From NCBI RefSeq assembly GCF_002735705.1, contig NZ_PDZL01000012.1:124001-188000 (forward strand): a DNA stretch of 64,000 bases, in the 5' to 3' direction. The notes below the pieces were generated by a model. The model saw only the letters and a list, made by a program, of their open reading frames with translations. It was not told the DNA's origin and did no database searches. Positions 45,978 to 56,904 of the stretch are shown one piece after another (the first letter of the stretch is position 1; each line of letters begins with the position of its first letter). Made by a program: the position numbers and the translations under genes. The stretch is from Janthinobacterium sp. BJB426. GTDB lineage: Bacteria; Pseudomonadota; Gammaproteobacteria; Burkholderiales; Burkholderiaceae_D.

Positions 45978-47087
45978 ATGTCGAAACCTCATACATCGCC
46001 CGGCCTGTGGGCCCTGGCGTGGCGCCGTTTGCGCGGCGACAAGATTGCAATGGTATCGCTGGCCGTGGTCGGCGCCTTTTTCCTGCTGGTGCTGGCGTCC
46101 GCCAGCGGCCTGGTGGCCTCGAACTGGGAAGACGAAGTGGCCGTCAGCTACGCGCCGCCGACCTTCGTTGGCGCCGACAAGGACGTCGCCGCCGATGGCG
46201 CGATGCCCGTGACGGATGAGCGCAGCGCGCCGACACCCGTCAACGTGCTCGATCCGCTCGCCGACGACATCGCCGAACTGCGCGCCCAGATGGGCAGCAA
46301 TCCATCGGCTGGCGTGGAAATGTACGGCGTCACCGACCCGCTGGCCGACGACTTGACGGCCCTGCGCGCCGGCATGGGCAAGGCCAAGAAACTCGTCACG
46401 CACAAGGCGGCAACCCTGCCGTTCGGCGCCGACAAGTGGGGCCACGACATCCTGCAGAAAACCATCAAGGGCGGCGAAACGTCGATCGTCGTGGGCCTGG
46501 TGGCAGCCTTGCTGGCCGTGGTGCTGGGCACGATTTTTGGCGCCGTGTCCGGCTACTTCGGCGGCGTCGTCGATGACTTTTTCAATTGGTTCTACAGCAT
46601 TTTTACCTCGATCCCGTCGATCCTGATGATCTTGACGGTGGCGGCGGTGCTGCAGCAAAAGGGCGTGCTGACCATCGTGCTGATTCTGGGCTTGACGGGC
46701 TGGACAGGGCCGTACCGTTTGATCCGCGCCGAATACATCAAGCACAAGGCGCGCGAATACGTGATGGCGGCCGACGCCATCGGCGCCTCGCACTGGCGCA
46801 AGATGTTTTCCCACATCTTCCCGAACGTCAGTCACGTTGCCTTGGTGCAAATGTCGATTCTGGTGGTGGGCTTCATCAAGGCGGAAGTGATCCTGAGCTT
46901 CCTAGGCTTTGGAGTGCCGGTGGGTACCGTCTCGTGGGGCAGCATGCTCAACGAGGCACAAAATGAACTGATCCTGGGCAAATGGTGGCAGCTGACCGCC
47001 GCCGCCACGGCGATGGCCGTGCTGGTGACGGCGTTCTCGCTGTTTACCGATGCCTTGCGCGATGCGCTCGACCCCAAAGTGAAATAG
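45978..47087 (+). CDS. ABC transporter permease, DppC/OppC type, with enlarged periplasmic loop
   Basis: 369 residues, longer than the roughly 300 usual for DppC. TM1 (MVSLAVVGAFFLLVLASASGLV region) is followed by a periplasmic stretch of about 110 residues before the conserved LPFGADKWGHDILQKTIKG. That stretch carries a duplicated motif: DPLADDIAELRAQMG (92-106) and DPLADDLTALRAGMG (120-134). The transmembrane domain has the EAA loop EYIKHKAREYVMAADAIGAS. It pairs with the upstream permease and is followed 9 bases later by the ATPase gene. The insertion may contact the binding protein or another partner; that is inference. Confidence 0.92.
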   Translation: MSKPHTSPGLWALAWRRLRGDKIAMVSLAVVGAFFLLVLASASGLVASNWEDEVAVSYAPPTFVGADKDVAADGAMPVTDERSAPTPVNVLDPLADDIAELRAQMGSNPSAGVEMYGVTDPLADDLTALRAGMGKAKKLVTHKAATLPFGADKWGHDILQKTIKGGETSIVVGLVAALLAVVLGTIFGAVSGYFGGVVDDFFNWFYSIFTSIPSILMILTVAAVLQQKGVLTIVLILGLTGWTGPYRLIRAEYIKHKAREYVMAADAIGASHWRKMFSHIFPNVSHVALVQMSILVVGFIKAEVILSFLGFGVPVGTVSWGSMLNEAQNELILGKWWQLTAAATAMAVLVTAFSLFTDALRDALDPKVK

Positions 47088-47096
47088 GAGTTGCTC

Positions 47097-48788
47097 ATGG
47101 ACCAGAATAACCTGTTGGAAGTGCGCGACCTGCGCGTCACCTTCCGCCTGGACAAGAAGACCACGTTCGAAGCCGTCAAGGGCATCTCGTTCAACGTGCC
47201 GCGCAACAGCACCGTCGCGCTGGTGGGCGAATCGGGCAGCGGCAAGTCCGTCAGTTCGCTGGCCGTGATGGGCTTGTTGCCGCCAGATAACACCATCATA
47301 GCTCCCGCGTCGAGCATCCACTTTGGCGGGCGCGACCTGCTCAAATTGTCGATCGCCGAGCGGCGCACCATGTGCGGCAAGGATATTTCGATGATCTTCC
47401 AGGAGCCGATGTCGTCGCTGAACCCCGTGTTTACAGTCGGATTCCAGATCGCCGAAGTGTTGCGCCAGCACATGGGCATGAACCGCAAGCAGGCGCGGGT
47501 GCGCACCTTGGAGTTGCTGGAGGAAGTGGGCATCCCCGATCCGGCCACCAAGATTGACGCCTACCCGAGCCAGATGTCGGGCGGCCAGCAGCAGCGCGTG
47601 ATGATCGCCATGGCGATCGCCTGCGAACCGAAACTGCTGATCGCGGACGAGCCGACGACGGCGCTGGACGTGACGATCCAGAAGCAGATCATGGACTTGA
47701 TCGCGGCGCTGCAAAAGAAGCACCAGATGTCCGTGCTCTTCATTACCCACGACCTGGGTCTGGTGGGGGAAATCGCCGACCAGGTGATCGTCATGCGCCA
47801 CGGCGAAGTGCGCGAGACGGGCGAGGTGCGCCAGGTATTTGAAGCGCCGCAAGACAGTTATACCAAGGCCCTGCTGCATTGCCGCCCTTCGCTGGACGAG
47901 CGCCCGTGGCGCCTGCCAGTGATTGCCGACTATATGGAGGGCAAGGCCGGCCCCGGCGTGGAAGTCAAACAGCGCACGCGCGGCTATACGCCGGGCGACG
48001 AGCCGGTGCTGGTGGTGAATAACTTGAGCAAAAGTTTTTATACGCGTGTAGGCTTGTTCGGCAAGCGCGAATTCCAGGCCGTCAAGGATGTGTCGTTCAC
48101 CTTGCCACGCGGAAAAACGCTGGGCGTGGTGGGCGAGTCCGGTTCCGGCAAGACGACGGTGGGCTTGACCTTGCTGCGCCTGCACCAGGCAACTAGTGGC
48201 ACGGCCATGTTCCACGGCAAGGATTTGATTGCCATGCCGAACAGGGAGTATTTGCCGTATAAACGCCGCATCCAGATCATCTTCCAGAATCCATACGCAT
48301 CGCTGAACCCCCGCTTCACGGTGGGGCAGATTTTGCTGGAACCGATGCGCATCCACAAGATCGGCGCGACCGACCAGGAACGCATCGCCAAGGCCTACTG
48401 GCTGCTCGACAAAGTCGGCTTGCCGGAACAGGCTTTCCACCGCTATCCGCACGAGTTTTCCGGTGGACAACGCCAGCGCATCGCGATTGCCCGCTGCCTG
48501 ACCATGCAGCCGGAAATTTTAGTCTGCGACGAATCCGTGTCGGCGCTCGACGTGTCGGTGCAGGCGCAGGTGCTTAACCTGTTGCAGGATTTGCAGGATG
48601 AATTTGGATTGTCGTACATCTTCATCTCGCACGATTTGTCCGTCGTCAAATACATCGCCGACCAGGTGATGGTGATGCACAAGGGGCAAGTGGTGGAGCT
48701 GGCCGATTCGGACGAGCTGTACCGCAATCCCGTGCATCCGTACACGCGCACGCTGTTAAGCGCCATACCCAAGGGCGTGCAAATATAA
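47097..48788 (+). CDS. ABC transporter ATPase with two fused nucleotide-binding domains (YejF/DppDF type)
   Basis: 563 residues. Two complete ATPase domains lie in tandem. The first has Walker A GESGSGKS (44-51), signature MSGGQQQRVMIA and Walker B LLIADEPTTALD. The second has Walker A GESGSGKT (346-353), signature FSGGQRQRIAIA and Walker B ILVCDESVSALD. Each ends in an oligopeptide-transporter C-terminal region (DSYTKALLHCRP; NPVHPYTRTLLSAIP). One polypeptide thus replaces separate DppD and DppF, as in YejF and GsiA. ATG 47097 is preferred over TTG 47091; the GGAG that serves it overlaps the previous stop codon. Last gene of the importer operon. Confidence 0.94.
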   Translation: MDQNNLLEVRDLRVTFRLDKKTTFEAVKGISFNVPRNSTVALVGESGSGKSVSSLAVMGLLPPDNTIIAPASSIHFGGRDLLKLSIAERRTMCGKDISMIFQEPMSSLNPVFTVGFQIAEVLRQHMGMNRKQARVRTLELLEEVGIPDPATKIDAYPSQMSGGQQQRVMIAMAIACEPKLLIADEPTTALDVTIQKQIMDLIAALQKKHQMSVLFITHDLGLVGEIADQVIVMRHGEVRETGEVRQVFEAPQDSYTKALLHCRPSLDERPWRLPVIADYMEGKAGPGVEVKQRTRGYTPGDEPVLVVNNLSKSFYTRVGLFGKREFQAVKDVSFTLPRGKTLGVVGESGSGKTTVGLTLLRLHQATSGTAMFHGKDLIAMPNREYLPYKRRIQIIFQNPYASLNPRFTVGQILLEPMRIHKIGATDQERIAKAYWLLDKVGLPEQAFHRYPHEFSGGQRQRIAIARCLTMQPEILVCDESVSALDVSVQAQVLNLLQDLQDEFGLSYIFISHDLSVVKYIADQVMVMHKGQVVELADSDELYRNPVHPYTRTLLSAIPKGVQI

Positions 48789-48815
48789 ATACGCTTTTAC
48801 GGTAAGATAGCGGCC

Positions 48816-49778
48816 ATGCCCAACCTCATTTATCTGCTCGAACATTACGGTGTCCTGATTGTCTTTGGCATCGTGCTGGTGGAGCAGCTTGGCCTGCCGA
48901 TTCCCGCCTTTCCCATCCTCGTGGTGGCGGGGGCGCTGGCCGTCGATGGCGACATGAATGGGGGACTGGTGCTGGCTGCCGCGCTAAGCGCCTGCCTGAT
49001 CAGCGACTTCACGTGGTTCCGCGCGGGCCGCCATTTCGGCAAGCGCATCCTGCGGCTGCTGTGCCGCATCTCGCTGTCGCCCGATTACTGCGTCAGCCAG
49101 ACGGAAGATAAATTCAAGCGCTGGGGCCCGAAAGCCTTGATCGTTTCCAAATTCGTGCCGGGTTTCAATACCGTGGCCGCGCCCATGTCGGGCGCGCTGG
49201 GCACGCCGCCGGGACTGTTCTTCCTGTACGCGGGCCTGGGCGCCTTGCTGTGGAGCGGCACGGGCATCGTCGTCGGCGTGATTTTCCATGCCAGCGTGCA
49301 GCAGGTGCTCGACTTGCTCAGCACCATGGGCAGCACGGCCTTGCTGATGCTGGCCACCTTGCTGGGCTTGTTCCTTCTGTACAAATTCCTTGAACGCCGG
49401 CGTTTCCGCCAGGCCTTGCAGATCGAGCGCATCGGCATCGATGAATTGCTCGAACTCATAGAGCAGGGCGAGGAGCCGCTGATGGTCGACGCGCGCAGCG
49501 CCACGGCGCAGGCGCTGGAGCCGGCCGTGCCGGGCGCCTTGTTCTTCAACGGCAAGGAACCCGTGCCGGCCATGATCGCCATGGACAAGGACCGCCACAT
49601 CATCGTGTATTGCAGCTGTCCCAACGACGTGACGGCCGCGCAAGTGGCCAAGCTGCTGCACCAGCACGGCTTCCACCGGGCCAAGCCCCTGCATGGCGGC
49701 CTGGACGCCTGGAATGCCGCCTACCGCTCGGACGAGCCGGCGCCCGCCAGCCTGCTGGGCGAAGGCTTGCCGTCCTGA
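48816..49778 (+). CDS. DedA-family membrane protein fused to a rhodanese domain
   Basis: 320 residues. Residues 1-195 are a DedA/SNARE-associated (VTT) domain with LVEQLGLPIPAFPILVVAG, the SKFVPGFNTVAAPMSG motif and about four or five membrane segments; characterised DedA proteins act in lipid carrier or phospholipid recycling. After a basic linker (KFLERRRFRQAL), residues about 205-310 form a rhodanese-like domain with a cysteine-bearing loop YCSCPNDVTAA (C266, C268), so sulfur or thiol chemistry on the cytosolic side is possible. It starts 27 bases after the ABC ATPase, but the product is not obviously part of the importer. Confidence 0.88.
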   Translation: MPNLIYLLEHYGVLIVFGIVLVEQLGLPIPAFPILVVAGALAVDGDMNGGLVLAAALSACLISDFTWFRAGRHFGKRILRLLCRISLSPDYCVSQTEDKFKRWGPKALIVSKFVPGFNTVAAPMSGALGTPPGLFFLYAGLGALLWSGTGIVVGVIFHASVQQVLDLLSTMGSTALLMLATLLGLFLLYKFLERRRFRQALQIERIGIDELLELIEQGEEPLMVDARSATAQALEPAVPGALFFNGKEPVPAMIAMDKDRHIIVYCSCPNDVTAAQVAKLLHQHGFHRAKPLHGGLDAWNAAYRSDEPAPASLLGEGLPS

Positions 49779-50135
49779 TTCTCCTGATTGCTGGCCGATA
49801 GCAGTTGCTTGGTAGCACGCAAGTCGGTAGTAATAATACGAAAACACTGTTGCAGCGCCGCCAGGACGGCAGTGTCATACCTGCGCCGTTCCATACAAAG
49901 CGGCTTTGCGCAAACTCCGGCATACTGTGCTTTCAAGGCGATTCCTGCTGCTGTGCAGCATGCTTTTCGTGCGCCTGCCGAGTGCGAGTACTTACTATAA
50001 ATCATTGTTTTTAAGCAATTTTGGCGCTGCTTGTTGCATTTGGAGTGGAACTACCAATAAAGGCTTGTTTTGATGTACTTAAACTACAAACTTTGCTTGC
50101 CTCCGGGCGCATTCATCCTTTAAGCTTGGCGTCCC
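49779..50135. other. 357-base gap between the DedA-rhodanese gene and glk
   Basis: No coding sequence or strong terminator is evident. AT-rich patches around 49990-50095 may hold the glk promoter, but no clear -35/-10 pair stands out. Confidence 0.5.
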
Positions 50136-50162
50136 ATGCGTCCCACTTCATCATTTAAAATC

Positions 50163-51182
50163 ATGAGCGCTTCGTCTTCTCCCGTACTGCCGACTTCCGC
50201 CTTCGCCGATGGACCGCGCCTGCTGGCCGACGTGGGCGGCACCAATGCCCGTTTCGCCCTGGAAGTGGCCGCCGGCCACATCACCCTGGTGGAAGTGTTG
50301 CCCTGTGCCGATTACCCGAGCCTGTCCGCCGCCCTGCAAGCCTACCTGGCCCTGCCGCACATTGCGGCCGCCGGCGGGCAAGCCGTGCGCCATGCCGTGA
50401 TCGCCATCGCCAACCCGGTCGACGGCGATTTCCTCAGCATGACGAATCACCACTGGTCGTTCTCAATCCGCGCCATGCGCGAAGAGTGCGGTTTCACGAC
50501 CCTGGACGTGGTCAACGATTTCACGGCCCTGGCGCGCGCCTTGCCGCAGTTGTCGAACGAGCAAAAGCACCAGGTGGGCGCGGGTACGGCCCGTCCGAAC
50601 ACGGCCATCGGCCTGATCGGCGCCGGCACGGGCCTGGGCGTATCGGGCCTGATTCCTTCGCATGGCGGCTGGATCGCCCTGCAAAGCGAGGGCGGCCACG
50701 TCAGCTTTGCGCCATTCAATGAAGTGGAAGTGAGCATTCTGCAATTCGCCTGGCGTGAATACGAGCATGTCTCGGCCGAGCGCCTGATTTCCGGCGATGG
50801 CCTGGAATTGATCTACCGCGCCCTGGCCGACCGCGCGGGTGTGCCGGCGGAAGACTTGCCGGCGGCGGAAATCACGCGCCGCGCGCTGGCAGGCGAATCC
50901 CAGCTGTGCGACGACGTCATCGAAGCGTTCTGCTGCATGCTCGGCACCGTGGCGGGCAACGTTGCCGTCACCCTGGGCGCGCTGGGCGGCATTTATATCG
51001 GCGGCGGCATCGTGCCACGCCTGGGCGCGCGTTTCGACCGCTCCGGCTTCCGCGCCCGCTTCGAGCGCAAGGGCCGCTTCGCCAATTATGTCTCACAAGT
51101 GCCGACCTTCGTCATCACGGCGCAGTACCCAGCTTTCCTGGGCGCATCGGCCATTCTCTCGGAGAAACTCGCCTCCCTGTGA
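50163..51182 (+). CDS. glk: Glucokinase
   Basis: 339 residues from ATG 50163 (in-frame ATG at 50136 is possible). It phosphorylates glucose to glucose-6-phosphate with [16 protein letters not shown] is the N-terminal phosphate-binding loop. [23 protein letters not shown] and [10 protein letters not shown] are conserved substrate/ATP segments of bacterial glucokinase; [12 protein letters not shown] is the C-terminal nucleotide motif. Length is typical. It stands alone, with its own terminator at 51212-51245; there are no linked Entner-Doudoroff genes or regulators in the window. Confidence 0.93.
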   Translation: MSASSSPVLPTSAFADGPRLLADVGGTNARFALEVAAGHITLVEVLPCADYPSLSAALQAYLALPHIAAAGGQAVRHAVIAIANPVDGDFLSMTNHHWSFSIRAMREECGFTTLDVVNDFTALARALPQLSNEQKHQVGAGTARPNTAIGLIGAGTGLGVSGLIPSHGGWIALQSEGGHVSFAPFNEVEVSILQFAWREYEHVSAERLISGDGLELIYRALADRAGVPAEDLPAAEITRRALAGESQLCDDVIEAFCCMLGTVAGNVAVTLGALGGIYIGGGIVPRLGARFDRSGFRARFERKGRFANYVSQVPTFVITAQYPAFLGASAILSEKLASL

Positions 51183-51580
51183 TGCGGGCAGCGGGCGATA
51201 TGTCGCGCCAGAACCGGGTAAAACGCGTGTTTTGCCCGGTTTTGCGCTTTTCCGCTTTTTATCAGGTACAATTGGCATCGTTGGATGAAACGACGACTGT
51301 CGCTCTCCTGTCTGGCTGCTTCGTCGCCACGGGAAAAGCAGCTGCTCCGGAGTTCGTTTCATTGCTGGTTATTTAAGGCCAGCACCATGGATGGCAGGAC
51401 TTTCACTGCATCCGCTTTAGTCCCGCTTTGCGCGCATCGGCCAAGGCGTCGGAAAAACAGCCTCAACTAGTAACCCAGCACGGCGTCATCATCGATGTCT
51501 GCCCTCTGTTACGTTGAAATGAACGTTTTTGATTTCTTTCTCTGCATACGAATTGCAACACACATCCGCACAGAATTGCT
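51183..51580. other. 398-base gap between glk and scpB
   Basis: Holds the glk terminator at its left end and a weak promoter candidate (TTGCGC 51242-51247, N19, TACAAT 51267-51272). If used, this promoter gives scpB a leader of about 300 bases; nothing else in it is recognisable. Confidence 0.45.
51212..51245 (+). terminator. Intrinsic terminator after glk
   Basis: AACCGGG-TAAAAC / GTTTTG-CCCGGTT with GCGT loop, followed by TTGCGCTTTT. It begins 30 bases after the glk stop. Confidence 0.75.
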
Positions 51581-52375
51581 ATGAATACAATTGAGGCTAA
51601 AAAAGTCCTCGAAACCGCGTTGCTGTGCGCTCGTGAATCGCTGACGATCCACAGCTTGAAGAAGCTGTTCGTCGATGCGGACGAGAATGGCCGCGTGCGC
51701 GGCGTCGGCGTTGGCGCCGATACGATCAAGCAATTGCTGGAAGAGTTGCGCGATGAGTGGGAAGGGCGCGGCATCGAGATCGTCAGTCTCGCTTCGGGCT
51801 GGCGCTTTCAAAGCCGCCCGGAAATGAAGATGTATCTCGATCGCATGACGCCCGAGCGGCCGCCCAAGTATTCGCGGGCGACCCTGGAAACCCTCGCCAT
51901 CATCGCCTACCGCCAGCCGGTGACGCGCGGCGATATCGAGGAAATTCGCGGCGTTGCCGTCAATTCGCAGACGATCAAGATGCTGGAAGACCGTGGCTGG
52001 GTCGATGCCATCGGTTACCGCGACGTGGTGGGACGGCCGGCCTTGCTGGCCACCACCAAGCAGTTTTTGGATGACCTGGGTTTGCATTCGCTGTCCCAGC
52101 TGCCGCCTTTGCAGCAAATCAGTGAAATGCAGGGCAATGGGCTCGAAGCCCTGGAAGCGGCCCTGCAGGAAAATTTTGACAAGGCAAGCAATGAGCTTGT
52201 CCCCCAGCTTGGTGCAGGTAGCAATACGGCTGTGACAGATGTAGATGTGACAGCAAGCCTTGATGCCGGCCCCGATGCTTCGCCCACGGACGAAGCCTAC
52301 ACTCACGACCCTGCGCCAGAACTAACGGTTGACGCTGCGCCAGGTCAGCACAGCCAAGAAACGAAGAATGAATAA
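51581..52375 (+). CDS. scpB: Segregation and condensation protein ScpB
   Basis: 264 residues. ScpB is the winged-helix (kite) subunit of the Smc-ScpAB condensin that organises and segregates the chromosome. The core is visible as [40 protein letters not shown], the highly conserved [23 protein letters not shown] and [18 protein letters not shown]. The last 70 residues are acidic, low-complexity and probably disordered. scpA is not adjacent. It overlaps the rluB start by 8 bases (ATGAATAA), so the two genes are translationally coupled. Confidence 0.95.
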   Translation: MNTIEAKKVLETALLCARESLTIHSLKKLFVDADENGRVRGVGVGADTIKQLLEELRDEWEGRGIEIVSLASGWRFQSRPEMKMYLDRMTPERPPKYSRATLETLAIIAYRQPVTRGDIEEIRGVAVNSQTIKMLEDRGWVDAIGYRDVVGRPALLATTKQFLDDLGLHSLSQLPPLQQISEMQGNGLEALEAALQENFDKASNELVPQLGAGSNTAVTDVDVTASLDAGPDASPTDEAYTHDPAPELTVDAAPGQHSQETKNE

Positions 52376-54464
52376 TCCGAACACACCCGAGACAGTAACC
52401 GCCAGCGACGAAGCCATCGTTGCCAAGCCCAAGCGCCGTACCAAGGCCCAGATCGAAGCCGACGCGGTTGCTGCAACCGCTGCTGCTGCCGCTGGCGACA
52501 GCGCCGTTGCCAAGCCGAAGCGCCGCACGAAAGCCGACGTGGCCGCCGCTGCGCCCGTCGCTGAAGCTGAAGCTGAAGCCGCGCCAGCCGCCAAGAAAAC
52601 CCGCGCCAAGCCAGCCTTGAAGGCCGTGGCCGACGCCGCCGAAGCGGCTGCCGAGGCGGTTGCCGCACCTGCGCCGCGTCCGCCGCGCGCCCGCGCCGCC
52701 GCCAAGGCCGCTGCCGCCGTCGCTGAAACGGCGCCGGAAGCCGTCGTCGACAAGCCGGCCGAAGCACGCCCGACCCGCGGTCCGCGCCAGATGCGTGGCG
52801 TACAGGCGGAACGCGCGCTGCGCCAGCCGCCGCGCGCGGAAGCGCCGCAGGCGGCCGACGCCGTTGCAGCCGCGCCTGCCGCAGAGCAAGCCGCCGCGCC
52901 TGTCGCCGACGTGTTCGATGCCGAAGGCAACCTCGTGTCCGGCCCGCGCCTGCCGCGCGGTCCGCGCAACGACGTGCCGGGTGCCGGCAAGAATGCCGGC
53001 AAGAGCCGTAAAAAGGGCAAGGGCCGCCAGGCTGCGCCAGGCAAACTCAGCGACGCTGATGCTGTCTTTTCGTTCGTCACCTCCGACGCGTTCGACAGCG
53101 AAGAGGGCGGCACGGGCCGCGTGCAGAAAGTGGCCGTGCGCCGCGACCTGACGTCCGACGACGACGCGCCGAAGCTGCACAAGGTGCTGGCCGAAGCCGG
53201 TCTCGGTTCGCGCCGCGACATGGAAGACCTGATCATTTCGGGCCGCGTGTCCGTGAATGGCGAGCCGGCCCACATCGGCCAGCGCATCTTGCCGAGCGAC
53301 CACGTGCGCATCAACGGCAAGTTGATCCAGCGCCGCGTCAGCAAGAAGCCGCCACGCGTATTGGTCTACCATAAGCCGGCCGGTGAAATCGTCAGCCATA
53401 ATGACCCGGACGGCCGTCCATCCGTGTTCGACCGCCTGCCGACCATGAAGGCGGGCAAGTGGCTGGCCGTTGGCCGTCTTGACTTCAACACGGAAGGCTT
53501 GTTGCTGTTTACTACCTCCGGTGACCTGGCCAACCGCCTGATGCACCCACGCTACGGCATCGACCGCGAGTACGCCGTGCGTACCCTGGGCGAGCTGGAA
53601 GAGGGCATGCGCCAGAAACTGCTGGCCGGCGTCGAGCTGGAAGACGGCCTGGCGCAGTTCTCGAAGATCGCCGATGGCGGCGGCGAAGGCATCAACAAAT
53701 GGTACCGCGTGGTGATCGGCGAAGGCCGTAACCGCGAAGTGCGCCGCATGTTCGAAGCCATCGGCCTGACCGTCTCGCGCCTGATCCGTACCCGCTACGG
53801 CGCCATGACCCTGCCGAGTGGCCTGAAACGCGGCCGCTGGGAAGAGATGGATGAAAACACCGTGCGCGATCTGCTGACCGCCTACGGCATCGAAAAGAAA
53901 ATGCCGGCATCGGGCGACCCCCGTGCCGCTGGCGCCGCCAAGGGCCGCGAAGCGCGCAAGGTCGAACGCAAGGACCGCGATGACGAGCCGAATGGCAACC
54001 GCATCGATGTGAGCAACCGCAACGCCGATCCGTTCCCGGTCGCGCCGCGCCGCGGCCAGCCGCAAGGCCAGTTTGCCCGTCCGCAAGGTCAGGGTCGTCC
54101 AGGTGGCGCCGGTCGTCCAGGCGAAGCGCGTGGTCCTGGCCGTGGTCAGCCGCAAGGTCCGTTCCAGGGTGGTCAGCCGCGCTCGTCGGCATCGTTCGAA
54201 GGCGCGCCGCAAGGCCAGGGCCGTCCGCCGCGTGCGGCAGGTCAGGGCCAGGGTCGTCCGGCCGGTGGCGGCGAAGGCCGCGCGCCGCAGCGCGGTCCGC
54301 GCCAGCCTGATCCGCTGCAAACGGCCTTCGGCTTCGCCAACACGGGTCCGCGCCGCAATACGGGCGGTGGTGCCGGTGGGCAAGCGCGTTCCGGTGGCCA
54401 GCCGCGTGGCGGCATGGATCGTGGCGGCATGGATGGCATGCCGCGCCGCCGCAGCAAAGGTTAA
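52368..54464 (+). CDS. rluB: 23S rRNA pseudouridine synthase RluB with long disordered tails
   Basis: 698 residues, more than twice the usual RluB length. A central core (about 265-515) has the S4 RNA-binding domain ([21 protein letters not shown]) and the RsuA/RluB catalytic domain with the active-site Asp in [14 protein letters not shown], expected to make pseudouridine 2605 in 23S rRNA. The N-terminal 260 residues are Ala/Lys/Arg-rich and repeat AKPKRRTKA (19-27, 48-56). The C-terminal 180 are Gly/Gln/Arg/Pro-rich with many RGG-like and QGRP units. Such tails probably bind RNA nonspecifically. ATG 52368 overlaps the scpB stop; the upstream extension has no support. Confidence 0.93.
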   Translation: MNNPNTPETVTASDEAIVAKPKRRTKAQIEADAVAATAAAAAGDSAVAKPKRRTKADVAAAAPVAEAEAEAAPAAKKTRAKPALKAVADAAEAAAEAVAAPAPRPPRARAAAKAAAAVAETAPEAVVDKPAEARPTRGPRQMRGVQAERALRQPPRAEAPQAADAVAAAPAAEQAAAPVADVFDAEGNLVSGPRLPRGPRNDVPGAGKNAGKSRKKGKGRQAAPGKLSDADAVFSFVTSDAFDSEEGGTGRVQKVAVRRDLTSDDDAPKLHKVLAEAGLGSRRDMEDLIISGRVSVNGEPAHIGQRILPSDHVRINGKLIQRRVSKKPPRVLVYHKPAGEIVSHNDPDGRPSVFDRLPTMKAGKWLAVGRLDFNTEGLLLFTTSGDLANRLMHPRYGIDREYAVRTLGELEEGMRQKLLAGVELEDGLAQFSKIADGGGEGINKWYRVVIGEGRNREVRRMFEAIGLTVSRLIRTRYGAMTLPSGLKRGRWEEMDENTVRDLLTAYGIEKKMPASGDPRAAGAAKGREARKVERKDRDDEPNGNRIDVSNRNADPFPVAPRRGQPQGQFARPQGQGRPGGAGRPGEARGPGRGQPQGPFQGGQPRSSASFEGAPQGQGRPPRAAGQGQGRPAGGGEGRAPQRGPRQPDPLQTAFGFANTGPRRNTGGGAGGQARSGGQPRGGMDRGGMDGMPRRRSKG

Positions 54465-54556
54465 TCGAGAAGAGTTTCTTCTTGCGCGCCCGCCGATCTG
54501 CCGCGGGTGCGCGCTCTTGTAACTGTTGTAAGCCGGGCCGCTCCTTGTGTGCGGCA

Positions 54557-54585
54557 TTGCGGCGAAGTTAATAAGAGGTTATAAT
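54557..54585 (+). promoter_or_regulatory. Predicted sigma-70 promoter of the rimP-nusA-infB operon
   Basis: -35 TTGCGG (54557-54562), 17-base spacer, perfect -10 TATAAT (54580-54585). Transcription would start near 54592. Confidence 0.75.
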
Positions 54586-54660
54586 CTGCAGCCTAATAAA
54601 AGTTCTCCGCAGGGTTGTTTGGTGGGGAGTGCTTTCATCTGGTTGGGAAAATACAAGAAG

Positions 54661-54686
54661 ATGGGCAGATGCCCATTTTTTTTTTG
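54661..54686 (+). terminator. Leader terminator (attenuator candidate) upstream of rimP
   Basis: ATGGGC-AGAT-GCCCAT followed by ten T residues, about 70 bases into the predicted transcript and 120 bases before rimP. Placement inside the leader of an operon that encodes NusA suggests attenuation. A terminator-bearing rimP leader has been proposed for gammaproteobacteria. Confidence 0.65.
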
Positions 54687-54807
54687 TTGAACCGTTTGTA
54701 ATGGCTCCGCAAGGGGCCATATATGACTTGAATGCGTGTTTTTGCATGTTGTCGGCGCTCAAATTGCGCTGTCATGCCGAAAACGGGCCTTATTTCTGGA
54801 GAATTTC

Positions 54808-56858
<2,051 letters not shown>

Positions 56859-56904
56859 TTTGAGTATCTTTATCATCTCCGCGACACATAGAAAAGAGGA
56901 CTGA

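Larger units (their letters stand above)
54465..54807. other. 343-base leader/promoter region of the rimP-nusA-infB operon
   Basis: Contains a near-consensus promoter (54557-54585), a leader transcript of about 215 bases, a terminator-like hairpin with ten T (54661-54686) and a second hairpin with a GCAA tetraloop (54701-54720). No tRNA gene is seen, unlike the metY gene in the E. coli operon. Confidence 0.7.

Noticed and set aside
42656..49930. 13-base repeat CGGCATACTGTGC in two intergenic regions (42656-42668 and 49918-49930)
   Set aside because: Exact repeats of 13 bases are expected by chance in 64 kb, and flanks do not match.
54661..54690. Phe-coding mini frame (MGRCPFFFC) in the rimP leader as a leader peptide
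   Set aside because: The Phe codons are the T run of the terminator itself and there is no ribosome-binding site; this differs from the aroG leader where Phe/Tyr codons lie upstream of the hairpins.
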